From assembly GCF_018917435.1 (NCBI RefSeq), contig NZ_JAHLOQ010000010.1:1-64000 (forward strand): DNA of 64,000 nt. The letters run 5' to 3'. The DNA is from Intestinibacter bartlettii. Lineage in GTDB: Bacteria; Bacillota; Clostridia; Peptostreptococcales; Peptostreptococcaceae. A program made the translations under genes and the position numbers. The notes under the pieces are model-generated. The model saw nothing but the letters and a program-made list of their open reading frames with translations. It was not told where the DNA came from and ran no database searches. Shown piece by piece: positions 55,224 through 63,506 of the stretch (position 1 is the first letter of the stretch; every line of letters starts with the position of its first letter).

Positions 55224-57122
55224 TTATTCTAGTTCAAAAGCACCAGTATATAATTGATAATACTTACCGTGTTTTTCAATAAGTTCATCGTGATTACCAC
55301 GTTCAATTATTCTACCTTGTTCTAAAACCATGATAACATCAGAGTTTTTGATTGTTGATAGTCTATGTGCAATTACGAATACTGTTCTTCCTTCCATCAG
55401 CTTATCCATACCATCTTGAACTATTTTTTCTGTTCTAGTATCTATACTTGATGTAGCCTCATCTAGTATTAAAACTGGTGGATTTGCTATAGCTGTTCTA
55501 GCTATTGATAAAAGCTGTCTTTGACCTTGAGATAAGTTACTTCCGTCTCCTGTTAACACTGTATTATATCCATCTTTTAGATGTTCTATAAATCCATGTG
55601 CATTAGCAAGTTTTGCAGCAGCAATTACTTCTTCATCAGTTGCATCTAATTTACCATATCTGATGTTTTCCATAACTGTTCCTGTAAACAAGTGAGTATC
55701 TTGAAGAACTATACCAAGTGATTTTCTTAAATCGTCTTTCTTGATTTTAGTTATATTGATTCCATCATATCTTATTTTACCATCTTGAATATCATAGAAT
55801 CTATTGATTAGGTTTGTTATTGTAGTTTTACCAGCCCCTGTAGCACCAACGAAAGCTACTTTTTGTCCTGGTTTAGCGTACATATTTATATCATGTAATA
55901 CAATTTTGTCGTCATTATAACCGAAGTTAACACCTTCAAATACAACATCTCCAGTTAATTTAGTATATGTTACAGTTCCTTCAGCTTTGTGTGGATGTCT
56001 CCAAGCCCAAGTTCCTGTACGTTCTTTTACTGGTTTAATTTCGCCATCTTCTTCTACAGCATTTTCTAATGTAACGTATCCGTCGTCTACTTCTGGTTTT
56101 TCATCTATTAAGTTGAATATTCTCTCTGCACCAGCAAGAGCCATTATTATTGAGTTAAATTGTTGTGATACTTGAGCTACTGGCATATTGAAACTTCTTG
56201 TTAATTGCAAGAATGATGCTAATGCACCTAAAGTTAAGTTTCCTACACCAGTTATTGCAAGCACTGCACCTATTGCAACTATTAAAACATAACTTAAATT
56301 TCCTATATTATTCATTATAGGCATAAGCATATTTGCAAAACTGTTGGCATTGTCAGCACTATTAAATAATGAGTCATTTAATTCGTTAAATTTCTTTTTA
56401 GAATCTTCTTCATAACTGAATACTTTAACTACTTTTTGACCTTCCATCATTTCTTCAATATATCCATTAACTTTACCTATATCTCTTTGTTGGTTTCCAA
56501 AGAAGAATGCACTTTTAGATCCTAATCTTCTCATTACTTGATACATAACAAATACCATAACAACTATTAATATTGTAAGTATTGGACTTAGTACTATCAT
56601 AGAAACAAAAGTCCCTACTATAGTTATTATAGAAGAAATAAGTTGAGGTATACTTTGACTTATCATCTGTCTTAATGTGTCTGTATCATTTGTGTATATA
56701 CTCATTATATCTCCGTGAGCATGTGTATCGAAATATTTTATTGGAAGTTTTTCCATATGCTCGAATAAATCATCACGGATATTTTTTAATGTTCCTTGAG
56801 ATATATTAACCATAAGTCTACTATATACATATGTTGATATTACACCAGTATAGAAAATAGCAGCCATTATAGCTAAAGCTGTTAATAATGCTTTAAAGCT
56901 TGGATTATTGTGTCCTAATAAAGGAACTATATAATCATCTATTAATGTTTTTAAGAATAAGTTTGCTACAACTGAAACAATAGAACTAATAAATAATGTT
57001 ATTAAAACTATAAAGAATAAGAATTTATAATCTCTAAATATATAGCTAATCATTCTTTTTAAAGTCTTCATAGGGTTATTTCCCTTAGGCCCTTTTTTGC
57101 CTTTAGCGAATTCTTTACTCAT
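55224..57122 (-). CDS. ABC exporter half-transporter with the canonical catalytic site
   Basis: A 632-aa protein with six membrane helices (about residues 30-330) fused to an ATPase. Walker A is GATGAGKTT, the signature is LSQGQ instead of LSGGQ, and Walker B is VLILDEATSSID with the catalytic Glu present. An extra segment between the two domains contains about 50 residues (EDGEIKPVKERTGTWAW). It pairs with the upstream half-transporter (8-base overlap) to form an asymmetric exporter of the LmrCD/BmrCD/TM287-288 type, usually for drugs or lipophilic compounds. The ATG at 57122 has AAAGGAG 9 bases upstream and is preferred over 57128. Confidence 0.92.
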   Translation of the reverse strand: MSKEFAKGKKGPKGNNPMKTLKRMISYIFRDYKFLFFIVLITLFISSIVSVVANLFLKTLIDDYIVPLLGHNNPSFKALLTALAIMAAIFYTGVISTYVYSRLMVNISQGTLKNIRDDLFEHMEKLPIKYFDTHAHGDIMSIYTNDTDTLRQMISQSIPQLISSIITIVGTFVSMIVLSPILTILIVVMVFVMYQVMRRLGSKSAFFFGNQQRDIGKVNGYIEEMMEGQKVVKVFSYEEDSKKKFNELNDSLFNSADNANSFANMLMPIMNNIGNLSYVLIVAIGAVLAITGVGNLTLGALASFLQLTRSFNMPVAQVSQQFNSIIMALAGAERIFNLIDEKPEVDDGYVTLENAVEEDGEIKPVKERTGTWAWRHPHKAEGTVTYTKLTGDVVFEGVNFGYNDDKIVLHDINMYAKPGQKVAFVGATGAGKTTITNLINRFYDIQDGKIRYDGINITKIKKDDLRKSLGIVLQDTHLFTGTVMENIRYGKLDATDEEVIAAAKLANAHGFIEHLKDGYNTVLTGDGSNLSQGQRQLLSIARTAIANPPVLILDEATSSIDTRTEKIVQDGMDKLMEGRTVFVIAHRLSTIKNSDVIMVLEQGRIIERGNHDELIEKHGKYYQLYTGAFELE

Positions 57123-58848
57123 TATCATCAGCTCCTTTCACTTGTGATTCGTAAACTTCTCTATATATAGCGTTGTTTACTTTTAATTCATCATGTGTTC
57201 CAATAGCATCTATTTTTCCGTCATCTAAAACTATTATTTTATCACTAGCTTCTATTGATGATATACGTTGAGCTATTATTATTTTTGTTGTAGATGCTAT
57301 GTCATTTTGAAGCGCTGCTCTAATTGTAGCATCCGTTTTTGTATCAACTGCACTTGTTGAATCATCTAAAATTAATATTTTTGGCTTTTTAAGTAAAGCT
57401 CTTGCGATACAAAGTCTTTGTTTTTGACCACCAGATACATTTGTACCACCTTGTTCTATATAAGTATCATATCCATCTGGGAATGTTTGAATGAATTCAT
57501 CTGCACATGCTTTTTTACATGCATCTACTAATTCTTCATCTGTTGCATTTTTATCTCCCCATCTTAGATTTTCTTTTATAGTACCTGAGAATAAAACATT
57601 CTTTTGTAAAACCATAGAAACTTCATTTCTAAGAGTATCTATATCATAGTCTCTAACGTCTACTCCACCTACTTTTATACTTCCTGAAGTAACATCATAA
57701 AGTCTTGGTATTAATTGAACTAATGTAGATTTTGCACTACCTGTTCCACCTATAATTCCTATTGTTTCACCAGATTTTATCTCTAAGTTTACATTTTCTA
57801 AATTTAATTTATTTTTATCATTTGCATAAGAGAAATCTACATTTTCAAATGATATAGATCCATCTTTTACTTCTTTTATAGGATTTTTAGGATTTTTTAT
57901 AGTACTTTCTTCATCTAAAACTTCAAGTATTCTCTCTGCTGAAGATTTAGCCATAGTTATCATAACAAATACCATTGATAACATCATTAAACTCATAAGT
58001 ATTTGTGTAGAATAAGTGAAGAAACTCATAAGTTGACCTGTTGTCATAGTATTTGAAACTATCATTTTAGCCCCTAACCATGATAAAAGTAATATACATG
58101 TATACATAGTAATTTGCATTACTGGAGCATTTAGTACTATTAATTTTTCTGCAAAAATAAAGCTATTTTTTACATCTCCTGAAGCTTTTTTGAATTTGTT
58201 TATTTCAAAATCTTCTCTTACTGCTGATTTTACAGTTCTTATTCCTGTTAAGTTTTCTTGTACACTTGCATTTAATGCATCGTATTTTTTGAAAACAGCT
58301 GTGAATCTAGGGAATGCAACTTTTATTATAAGTGCTAATATTAACCCTAAGAATATTACTGCTCCAAAGAATACTAGTGATAAACTTGGATTAATTAAAA
58401 CTGACATTACCATTGCAGATATAAGCATGATTGGTGCTCTAACAAGCATTCTTAAAATCATTTGATATGCATTTTGCACATTTGTTATATCTGTAGTAAG
58501 TCTTGTTACTAAACCTGCTGTTGAATATTTATCAATATTTTCAAAAGAAAAATCTTGTATATTTTCAAACATTGCACGTCTTAAATTTCTTGCATAACCT
58601 GCTGAAGCATTGGCAGCAAATTTTGCTCCTAATGCACCACAAACAAGTGATAGCATAGCCACTATGAACATAAGTAACCCTATCTTGGCTACATATCCCA
58701 TATCACTATTGTTTAGACCATTGTCTATAATCATAGCCATTAATAGTGGTATTATAACTTCACATATACATTCTAATACCATAAATATAGGCGTTATGAT
58801 AGAATTCTTTTTGAATTCGCCAATATATGATGCTAATTTTCGTATCAT
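57115..58848 (-). CDS. ABC exporter half-transporter with a degenerate catalytic site
   Basis: A 577-aa half-transporter. The ATPase domain has GGTGSAKST as Walker A and NVSGGQKQR as signature. Walker B is LILDDSTSAVD, with Asp where the catalytic Glu should be. This is the hallmark of the inactive half in heterodimeric exporters; the second half supplies the Glu. The open frame begins at a TTG (58863) inside the ribosome site; the ATG at 58848 follows GAGGAGG correctly. It is first after the MarR gene, and regulation by MarR is likely. Confidence 0.92.
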   Translation of the reverse strand: MIRKLASYIGEFKKNSIITPIFMVLECICEVIIPLLMAMIIDNGLNNSDMGYVAKIGLLMFIVAMLSLVCGALGAKFAANASAGYARNLRRAMFENIQDFSFENIDKYSTAGLVTRLTTDITNVQNAYQMILRMLVRAPIMLISAMVMSVLINPSLSLVFFGAVIFLGLILALIIKVAFPRFTAVFKKYDALNASVQENLTGIRTVKSAVREDFEINKFKKASGDVKNSFIFAEKLIVLNAPVMQITMYTCILLLSWLGAKMIVSNTMTTGQLMSFFTYSTQILMSLMMLSMVFVMITMAKSSAERILEVLDEESTIKNPKNPIKEVKDGSISFENVDFSYANDKNKLNLENVNLEIKSGETIGIIGGTGSAKSTLVQLIPRLYDVTSGSIKVGGVDVRDYDIDTLRNEVSMVLQKNVLFSGTIKENLRWGDKNATDEELVDACKKACADEFIQTFPDGYDTYIEQGGTNVSGGQKQRLCIARALLKKPKILILDDSTSAVDTKTDATIRAALQNDIASTTKIIIAQRISSIEASDKIIVLDDGKIDAIGTHDELKVNNAIYREVYESQVKGADDNE

Positions 58849-58880
58849 TTTATTCCTCCTCAATATATAAATTTTATTTT

Positions 58881-58903
58881 AAATTAAATAAATTATTTAA
58901 TTT
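58881..58903. promoter_or_regulatory. Palindrome upstream of the ABC exporter
   Basis: AAATTAAATAA-A-TTATTTAATTT, 11-bp perfect arms around one base, 18 bases before the exporter ribosome site. A purely A/T palindrome can arise by chance; it may be a second MarR site. Confidence 0.35.
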
Positions 58904-58964
58904 TTGACATTACAAATTTCTCATCATAATATTTTAAGGACAACTTAAAATTATTAAATGAGAA

Positions 58965-59390
58965 TTACTTTAAATTATCTAGAATTTTATATATATGCTT
59001 AAATAACTGTTCTCGTTCTTCCTCTGAAATTCCGTTTAGCATTTTAGCATCTAATTCTTGTATATATAAATAACCATCTTCTAATACTCTCTGAGCTTTA
59101 TCTGTCATTTTTATAAATTTAGACCTTTTATCATTTAGATTTTGTTCTCTTGTTATAAAACCTTTTTCTTCTAATCTGTTTAGTAATCCAGTTACAGTAG
59201 GATTTTTAAGCGTTAATCCTGTTTCTAAATCCCTTTGAGTAAGTATGTCTTCTTCATGTTTTTTTAAATATAAAAGTACATCCATTTGTGACGGAGTCAA
59301 ATTATACCTTTGTAAGTTTTTATGACAACGTGTCTCAAATGCTATATGTATTTGCTTAATTAAAAAACCTATAAGTACTTTTTCTTCCAT
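58965..59390 (-). CDS. MarR family transcriptional regulator
   Basis: A 141-aa winged-helix repressor. The core runs LTPSQMDVLLYLKKHEEDILTQRDLE, the recognition helix NPTVTGLLNRLEEKGFI, and the wing NDKRSKFIKMT. It is first in an operon with the two exporter genes, so it probably controls drug efflux, released by a small ligand. The frame starts at TTG 59396, but AGGAG is 8 bases before the ATG at 59390. A 20-bp palindrome lies between promoter and gene. Confidence 0.92.
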   Translation of the reverse strand: MEEKVLIGFLIKQIHIAFETRCHKNLQRYNLTPSQMDVLLYLKKHEEDILTQRDLETGLTLKNPTVTGLLNRLEEKGFITREQNLNDKRSKFIKMTDKAQRVLEDGYLYIQELDAKMLNGISEEEREQLFKHIYKILDNLK

Positions 59391-59405
59391 AATCAATTCT
59401 CCTAA

Positions 59406-59425
59406 ATATATAGCTTGCTATATAT
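59406..59425. promoter_or_regulatory. MarR operator (autoregulatory)
   Basis: Perfect palindrome ATATATAGC-TT-GCTATATAT, touching the -10 hexamer and ending 16 bases before the marR start. Binding here would prevent initiation. Confidence 0.7.
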
Positions 59426-59452
59426 TTTATTTACTTTTTTATTTATTGTCAA
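59424..59452 (-). promoter_or_regulatory. marR/exporter promoter
   Basis: On the minus strand TTGACA (59447-59452), a 17-base spacer and TAAAAT (59424-59429). Confidence 0.8.
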
Positions 59453-59504
59453 TAGATGTAATTTTATTTTTTAAATTTTTTCTATAATTTAATTTTCTTT
59501 ACAT

Positions 59505-59554
59505 AAAAAGAGAGATTTACTTTTAAATCTACTTTAAATTTAAATCCCTCTTTA
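59505..59554 (-). terminator. Terminator of trpB2
   Basis: AAAGAGGGATTTA pairs with TAAATCTCTCTTT, around a loop of about 20 bases, with a U-run on the minus strand. Confidence 0.8.
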
Positions 59555-59591
59555 TTTTTATTAATTATTTTTAATTAGTATTACTATTTAT

Positions 59592-60980
59592 CTATTTTAT
59601 TTCATCTTGGATTCCTGGTATTATAGGTAATTTATCAAAACCAACTTGTAGATCTTCATCTGTTGGAATATAATCTGTCATTGTTCCTTCTATATAAGCA
59701 TTATAGCCTTTCATGTCGAAGTATCCTGTTCCAGTTAAGCCAAATAATATTGTTTTTTCTTCACCAGTTTCTTTGCATTTTAATGCTTCATCTATTGCAA
59801 CTCTAATTGCATGTGATGATTCTGGTGCTGGAAGAATTGTTTCAACTTTAGCAAATAATGTTGCAGCTTCAAATACTTTAGTTTGTTCAACAGATACAGC
59901 TTCCATATATCCATCGTGGTATAGTTTTGATAATATTGGACTCATTCCATGATATCTAAGTCCTCCTGCATGGTTTTTAGATGGTGTAAATTCACAACCT
60001 AAAGTGTACATTTTTGCCATAGGAGTTATTTTACCAGTGTCGCAGAAATCATATGCATATTTACCTCTTGTTAAAGATGGACAAGATGCTGGTTCTACTG
60101 CAACGATTCTTGGGTTTTCTTTTCCTAATAATTTATCTTGCATATATGGAGCTATAAGTCCACCCAAGTTAGATCCTCCACCTGCACAGCCGATTACTAT
60201 ATCAGGATATTCTTCTAATTTATCCATAGCAGCTTTTGCTTCTAATCCTATTATTGATTGATGAAGTAAAACTTGATTTAAAACAGAACCTAAAACATAT
60301 CTATATCCTTCAGTGCCTACTGCAACTTCAACAGCTTCTGAAATAGCAGTTCCTAAAGAACCTGGATCATCTGGATTTTGAGCCAATATTTTTCTTCCTG
60401 CATTAGTTGTATTGCTTGGAGATGGAGTTACATCTGCCCCAAATACTTTCATTATATTTTTTCTATCAGGTTTTTGTTCATAAGATACCTTAACCATATA
60501 TACGTTAAGTGGAAGACCAAAGTAAGCACATGCTTCTGATAAAGCAGTTCCCCATTGTCCTGCTCCAGTTTCAGTAGTAACTCCTTTTAATCCTTCCTTT
60601 TTAGCATAATATGCTTGTGCTATTGCTGAATTTAATTTATGACTTCCTGAAGTATTATTTCCTTCAAATTTATAATATATTTTAGCTGGTGTTCCCAAAG
60701 CTTTTTCTAGGTTATAAGCTCTACAAAGTGGTGATGGTCTATATATTTTATACATTTCTCTAACTTCGTCTGGAATGTCTACATATCTAGTTTTATCATC
60801 CATTTCTTGATGAGCTAACTCTTTACAAAATACTGGATATAAGTCTTCTTCAAGTGCTGGTTTCATAGTTGCTGGATTTATCATAGGTTCTGGCAACTCT
60901 TTCATATCAGCTCTTAGGTTATACCACTTCTTTGGTATTTCCTCTTCACTTAAATATAATCTGTATGGTGCTTTTTTCAT
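59592..60980 (-). CDS. trpB: TrpB-like pyridoxal-phosphate enzyme (TrpB2)
   Basis: A 462-aa fold type II PLP enzyme of the TrpB2 branch. The PLP lysine is in NTSGSHKLNSAIAQA, the TrpB active-site motif is TETGAGQWG, and the phosphate-binding loop is GCAGGGSNLGG. The TrpB2 N-terminal extension (KAPYRLYLSEEEIPKKWYNL) is present. It can join indole with serine to give tryptophan and does not need TrpA. No trpA or other trp gene is adjacent. The ATG at 60980 follows AGGAGG; an open frame to 61055 is ignored. It is controlled by a Trp-specific T-box. Confidence 0.93.
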   Translation of the reverse strand: MKKAPYRLYLSEEEIPKKWYNLRADMKELPEPMINPATMKPALEEDLYPVFCKELAHQEMDDKTRYVDIPDEVREMYKIYRPSPLCRAYNLEKALGTPAKIYYKFEGNNTSGSHKLNSAIAQAYYAKKEGLKGVTTETGAGQWGTALSEACAYFGLPLNVYMVKVSYEQKPDRKNIMKVFGADVTPSPSNTTNAGRKILAQNPDDPGSLGTAISEAVEVAVGTEGYRYVLGSVLNQVLLHQSIIGLEAKAAMDKLEEYPDIVIGCAGGGSNLGGLIAPYMQDKLLGKENPRIVAVEPASCPSLTRGKYAYDFCDTGKITPMAKMYTLGCEFTPSKNHAGGLRYHGMSPILSKLYHDGYMEAVSVEQTKVFEAATLFAKVETILPAPESSHAIRVAIDEALKCKETGEEKTILFGLTGTGYFDMKGYNAYIEGTMTDYIPTDEDLQVGFDKLPIIPGIQDEIK

Positions 60981-61024
60981 ATTCTTATACCTCCTAAATA
61001 TTTTCCAAATTTGTTTTTTCCAAA

Positions 61025-61300
61025 TAAAAAAGACTTTTATCCCTAATTGGGACAAAAGTCATATCTTCTGCTTCTGCGGTACCACCCTAATTGGTCATAA
61101 AGACCCACTCATTTCATATACTATCATATATGCTCCTGTGATAACGGATGGAGTTCCCGTCAGATACTACTAAGATACACCTTTCATTCTGCCCTCGTAA
61201 GTCCATTCAACACAAGTTATTTGTCATGATTCCACCATCCACAACTCTCTATAAAATAATTATTGCATCTACTTCTCTTACTCATCGGTTTGATTACTAT
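61025..61300 (-). promoter_or_regulatory. T-box riboswitch, tryptophan specifier
   Basis: On the minus strand the T-box GGTGGTACCGC (61076-61086) lies before the terminator stem GACTTTTGTCCC / GGGATAAAAGTC and U-run (61025-61060). Stem I has AGAGAGTTGTGG, and the specifier loop reads TTGAA-TGG-ACTT. TGG (61203-61205) is the only tryptophan codon. It should switch on trpB2 when Trp-tRNA is uncharged. Confidence 0.92.
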
Positions 61301-61307
61301 ATTTATG

Positions 61308-61336
61308 ATTATATTTCCATTTTTTTCTTATGTCAA
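61308..61336 (-). promoter_or_regulatory. trpB2 promoter
   Basis: On the minus strand TTGACA (61331-61336), a 17-base spacer and TATAAT (61308-61313), a perfect sigma-A consensus. Confidence 0.9.
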
Positions 61337-61475
61337 CTATTTTTCTTAATATTTATATTTTTGAGATTTTTCTATAAATATTTTTTTTAATTATATTTTA
61401 AAAAATATAGTATTTCAAAATTCTTAATTAAACCGTGTTTAAAATGATTTATAATTAATAAAGGGGTGTATTCAA

Positions 61476-62639
61476 ATGGATATAGAAAAGTTATGTTCAG
61501 GTATAAATGATTGGTTAGTAAATGTCAGACGAGATTTACATCAAACACCTGAACTAGGGTTAAATGAATTTAAAACTAAAGAAAAAATCAAAAAATATTT
61601 AGATGAAATTGGAATATCTTATATTGAGTATAAAAATACTACAGCTATAGTTGCACAAATAAACGGAGGATTTGAAAAAACAGTAGCCTTAAGAGCTGAC
61701 ATAGATGCATTACCTATAGACGAAGAACTTGATTTAGACTATAAGTCTAAAAATTCAGGCGTAATGCATGCTTGTGGCCATGATGCACATACTGCAATCT
61801 TATTAGGTGCATGCAAAGTTTTATATGAAAATAGAGATTTATTAAAAGTAAATGTAAAATTCTTTTTCCAACCCGGAGAAGAAATCGGTGCTGGCAAATA
61901 TATGATTGAAGAAGGCTGTCTTGAAAATCCAAAGGTCGATATGATATTTGGACTTCATGTCGGATCTCATATAAAAACTGGGTATATAGAAATTAAAAAA
62001 GGTACCGCTGCCGCTTCTACTGACAGACTTATATTAAAAGTATTAGGTAAAAATGGACATGGTGCTTATCCACATGAGGGCGTTGATGCTATTGTTATTG
62101 CATCATATTTAGTCACTGCACTTCAAAGCATAGTGAGCCGAAATATAGACCCTACTGATTCTGCTGTAATTTCTTTTGGTAAAATTGAAGGTGGCCACAA
62201 AGGAAATATAATATGTGATGAAGTTAAGTTAACTGGCACACTTAGAACTCTAAATGAAGATACTCGCCATCTTATAAAAGATAAAATTAAAGCAATGTGT
62301 GAAAATATAAGTATGGGATTTGGTGGCAAGGTAGATCTTGAAATAATACCTGGAATTCCAAGTTTAGTTAATACTTCTGAATTAGTAGATTTAGTTGTTA
62401 AAAATACTTCTGAATTACTTGGACCTGATAAAGTTTTAAAAAAGGAAAAATCACCACTTGGTGCTGAAGATTTTGCATGGTTTCTACAAAAAGTTCCTGG
62501 AGTATTTTTTAACTTAGGATGTGGAAATGAAGATAAAAATACAACTTATCCTATACATAACTCAAAATTTAATATAGATGAAGATTGTCTTTTAATTGGG
62601 ACTATGATTCATGTAAAAAATATATTATCTCTAAAGTAA
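61476..62639 (+). CDS. M20 family amidohydrolase
   Basis: A 387-aa cytosolic zinc amidohydrolase. The metal site starts with MHACGHDAHTA (His and Asp), then FQPGEEIGAGKYM (Glu), HVGSH, and a C-terminal GAEDFAWFL. Family members remove acyl groups from amino acids (hippurate, N-acetyl-amino acids, N-acetyl-diaminopimelate); the substrate is not deducible. AAGGGGTG precedes the ATG. The next gene starts 70 bases downstream, so the group of three plus-strand genes could be one transcript. Confidence 0.9.
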   Translation: MDIEKLCSGINDWLVNVRRDLHQTPELGLNEFKTKEKIKKYLDEIGISYIEYKNTTAIVAQINGGFEKTVALRADIDALPIDEELDLDYKSKNSGVMHACGHDAHTAILLGACKVLYENRDLLKVNVKFFFQPGEEIGAGKYMIEEGCLENPKVDMIFGLHVGSHIKTGYIEIKKGTAAASTDRLILKVLGKNGHGAYPHEGVDAIVIASYLVTALQSIVSRNIDPTDSAVISFGKIEGGHKGNIICDEVKLTGTLRTLNEDTRHLIKDKIKAMCENISMGFGGKVDLEIIPGIPSLVNTSELVDLVVKNTSELLGPDKVLKKEKSPLGAEDFAWFLQKVPGVFFNLGCGNEDKNTTYPIHNSKFNIDEDCLLIGTMIHVKNILSLK

Positions 62640-62708
62640 ATAATTTAATTGATATTTTATTTATTCAATGATATGATTATCAAAAATAGATATTATAAGG
62701 AGAAATAT

Positions 62709-63152
62709 ATGAAAAAACTCTATATTACACTACTAATAATAATTACTATATTTACTTTTGGATGTAGCAAAAATAATACTTCTGACAATATGGTAAAATT
62801 AAATAAAGTAGATATTTCAGCTATTAATAATCAACAATTAAAGAATTTTATAGATGAAGCTTCACAAGAAGAAGGAATTTATAAAATAGATACAAAATCA
62901 AATACTTATATATATTTTAATGGAATAAAAAATGAATTTTTCGATATAAATTGTAATGTTGAAGATAATACTTTAAATATAGAAGCTAATACAAACAAAT
63001 TAGAAAAAAATGCTTCACAATCACAAAAACTATATGTTATATATCAAAAGAATACTACTATATCAAACGATAAAACTGTTTATTTTGATACTATAAAACT
63101 AACTATAAATGATAAAGAATCTAGTTTTAAAAACATATTTACAACAAAATAA
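62709..63152 (+). CDS. Small lipoprotein of unknown function
   Basis: A 147-aa protein. The signal peptide MKKLYITLLIIITIFTFGC ends in a lipobox with Cys19, so it should be tethered outside the membrane. The mature part is rich in Asn, Lys and Thr, with predicted beta strands; I do not recognise the domain. The open frame begins at 62649, but AAGGAG sits right before the ATG at 62709, and only this start yields a signal peptide. It lies between the amidohydrolase and a FakA-like gene. Confidence 0.75.
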   Translation: MKKLYITLLIIITIFTFGCSKNNTSDNMVKLNKVDISAINNQQLKNFIDEASQEEGIYKIDTKSNTYIYFNGIKNEFFDINCNVEDNTLNIEANTNKLEKNASQSQKLYVIYQKNTTISNDKTVYFDTIKLTINDKESSFKNIFTTK

Positions 63153-63175
63153 ATATAAATTTTAAGGAGGCATTC

Positions 63176-63427
63176 ATGATTGAATACAGATATGATACAC
63201 AATTATTAATAGAAGGTAAAAACCTAAATGAAAATGAAATAAGTGATTACTTCAATAATAATTTCAAAGGCGATTGTTTATTAGCTGTAGGAGATGAAGA
63301 ACTTATTAAAATCCATTTTCATACTAATGAGCCATGGAAAGTTCTAGAATATTGTGCTTCTCTTGGTGAAATTTATGACATTGTTATTGAAGATATGGAC
63401 AGACAATCAAGAGGTTTACAAGGGTAA
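63176..63427 (+). CDS. Orphan FakA/YloV-like C-terminal domain
   Basis: An 83-aa protein. The order YRYDTQLLIEG, CLLAVGDEELIKIHFHTNEPWKVLEY and IVIEDMDRQ resembles the segment of FakA (YloV, the fatty-acid kinase that works with DegV/FakB proteins) usually written as Y.TEFLI, VVGD..L.KVHVHTN.P..VL. The rest of FakA, including the DhaL kinase domain, is absent. AAGGAGG precedes the ATG, so this looks like a real small gene and not a decayed fragment. It might bind DegV-like partners without kinase activity; that is inference. Confidence 0.7.
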   Translation: MIEYRYDTQLLIEGKNLNENEISDYFNNNFKGDCLLAVGDEELIKIHFHTNEPWKVLEYCASLGEIYDIVIEDMDRQSRGLQG

Positions 63428-63444
63428 TAAATCTTTTAATATTA

Positions 63445-63487
63445 AAAAATGAGCTTAAAAGTTTAATAAACTAATAAGCTCATTTTT
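63445..63487. terminator. Bidirectional terminator between the FakA-like and MATE genes
   Basis: AAAAATGAGCTTA (63445-63457) pairs perfectly with TAAGCTCATTTTT (63475-63487), between convergent genes. Confidence 0.9.
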
Positions 63488-63506
63488 ATTTAAGTCTTAT
63501 ATTATA

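Noticed and set aside
62649-62708. Longer N-terminus for the small lipoprotein (start at 62649)
   Set aside because: It would bury the signal peptide behind 20 residues; the ribosome site is directly before the ATG at 62709.
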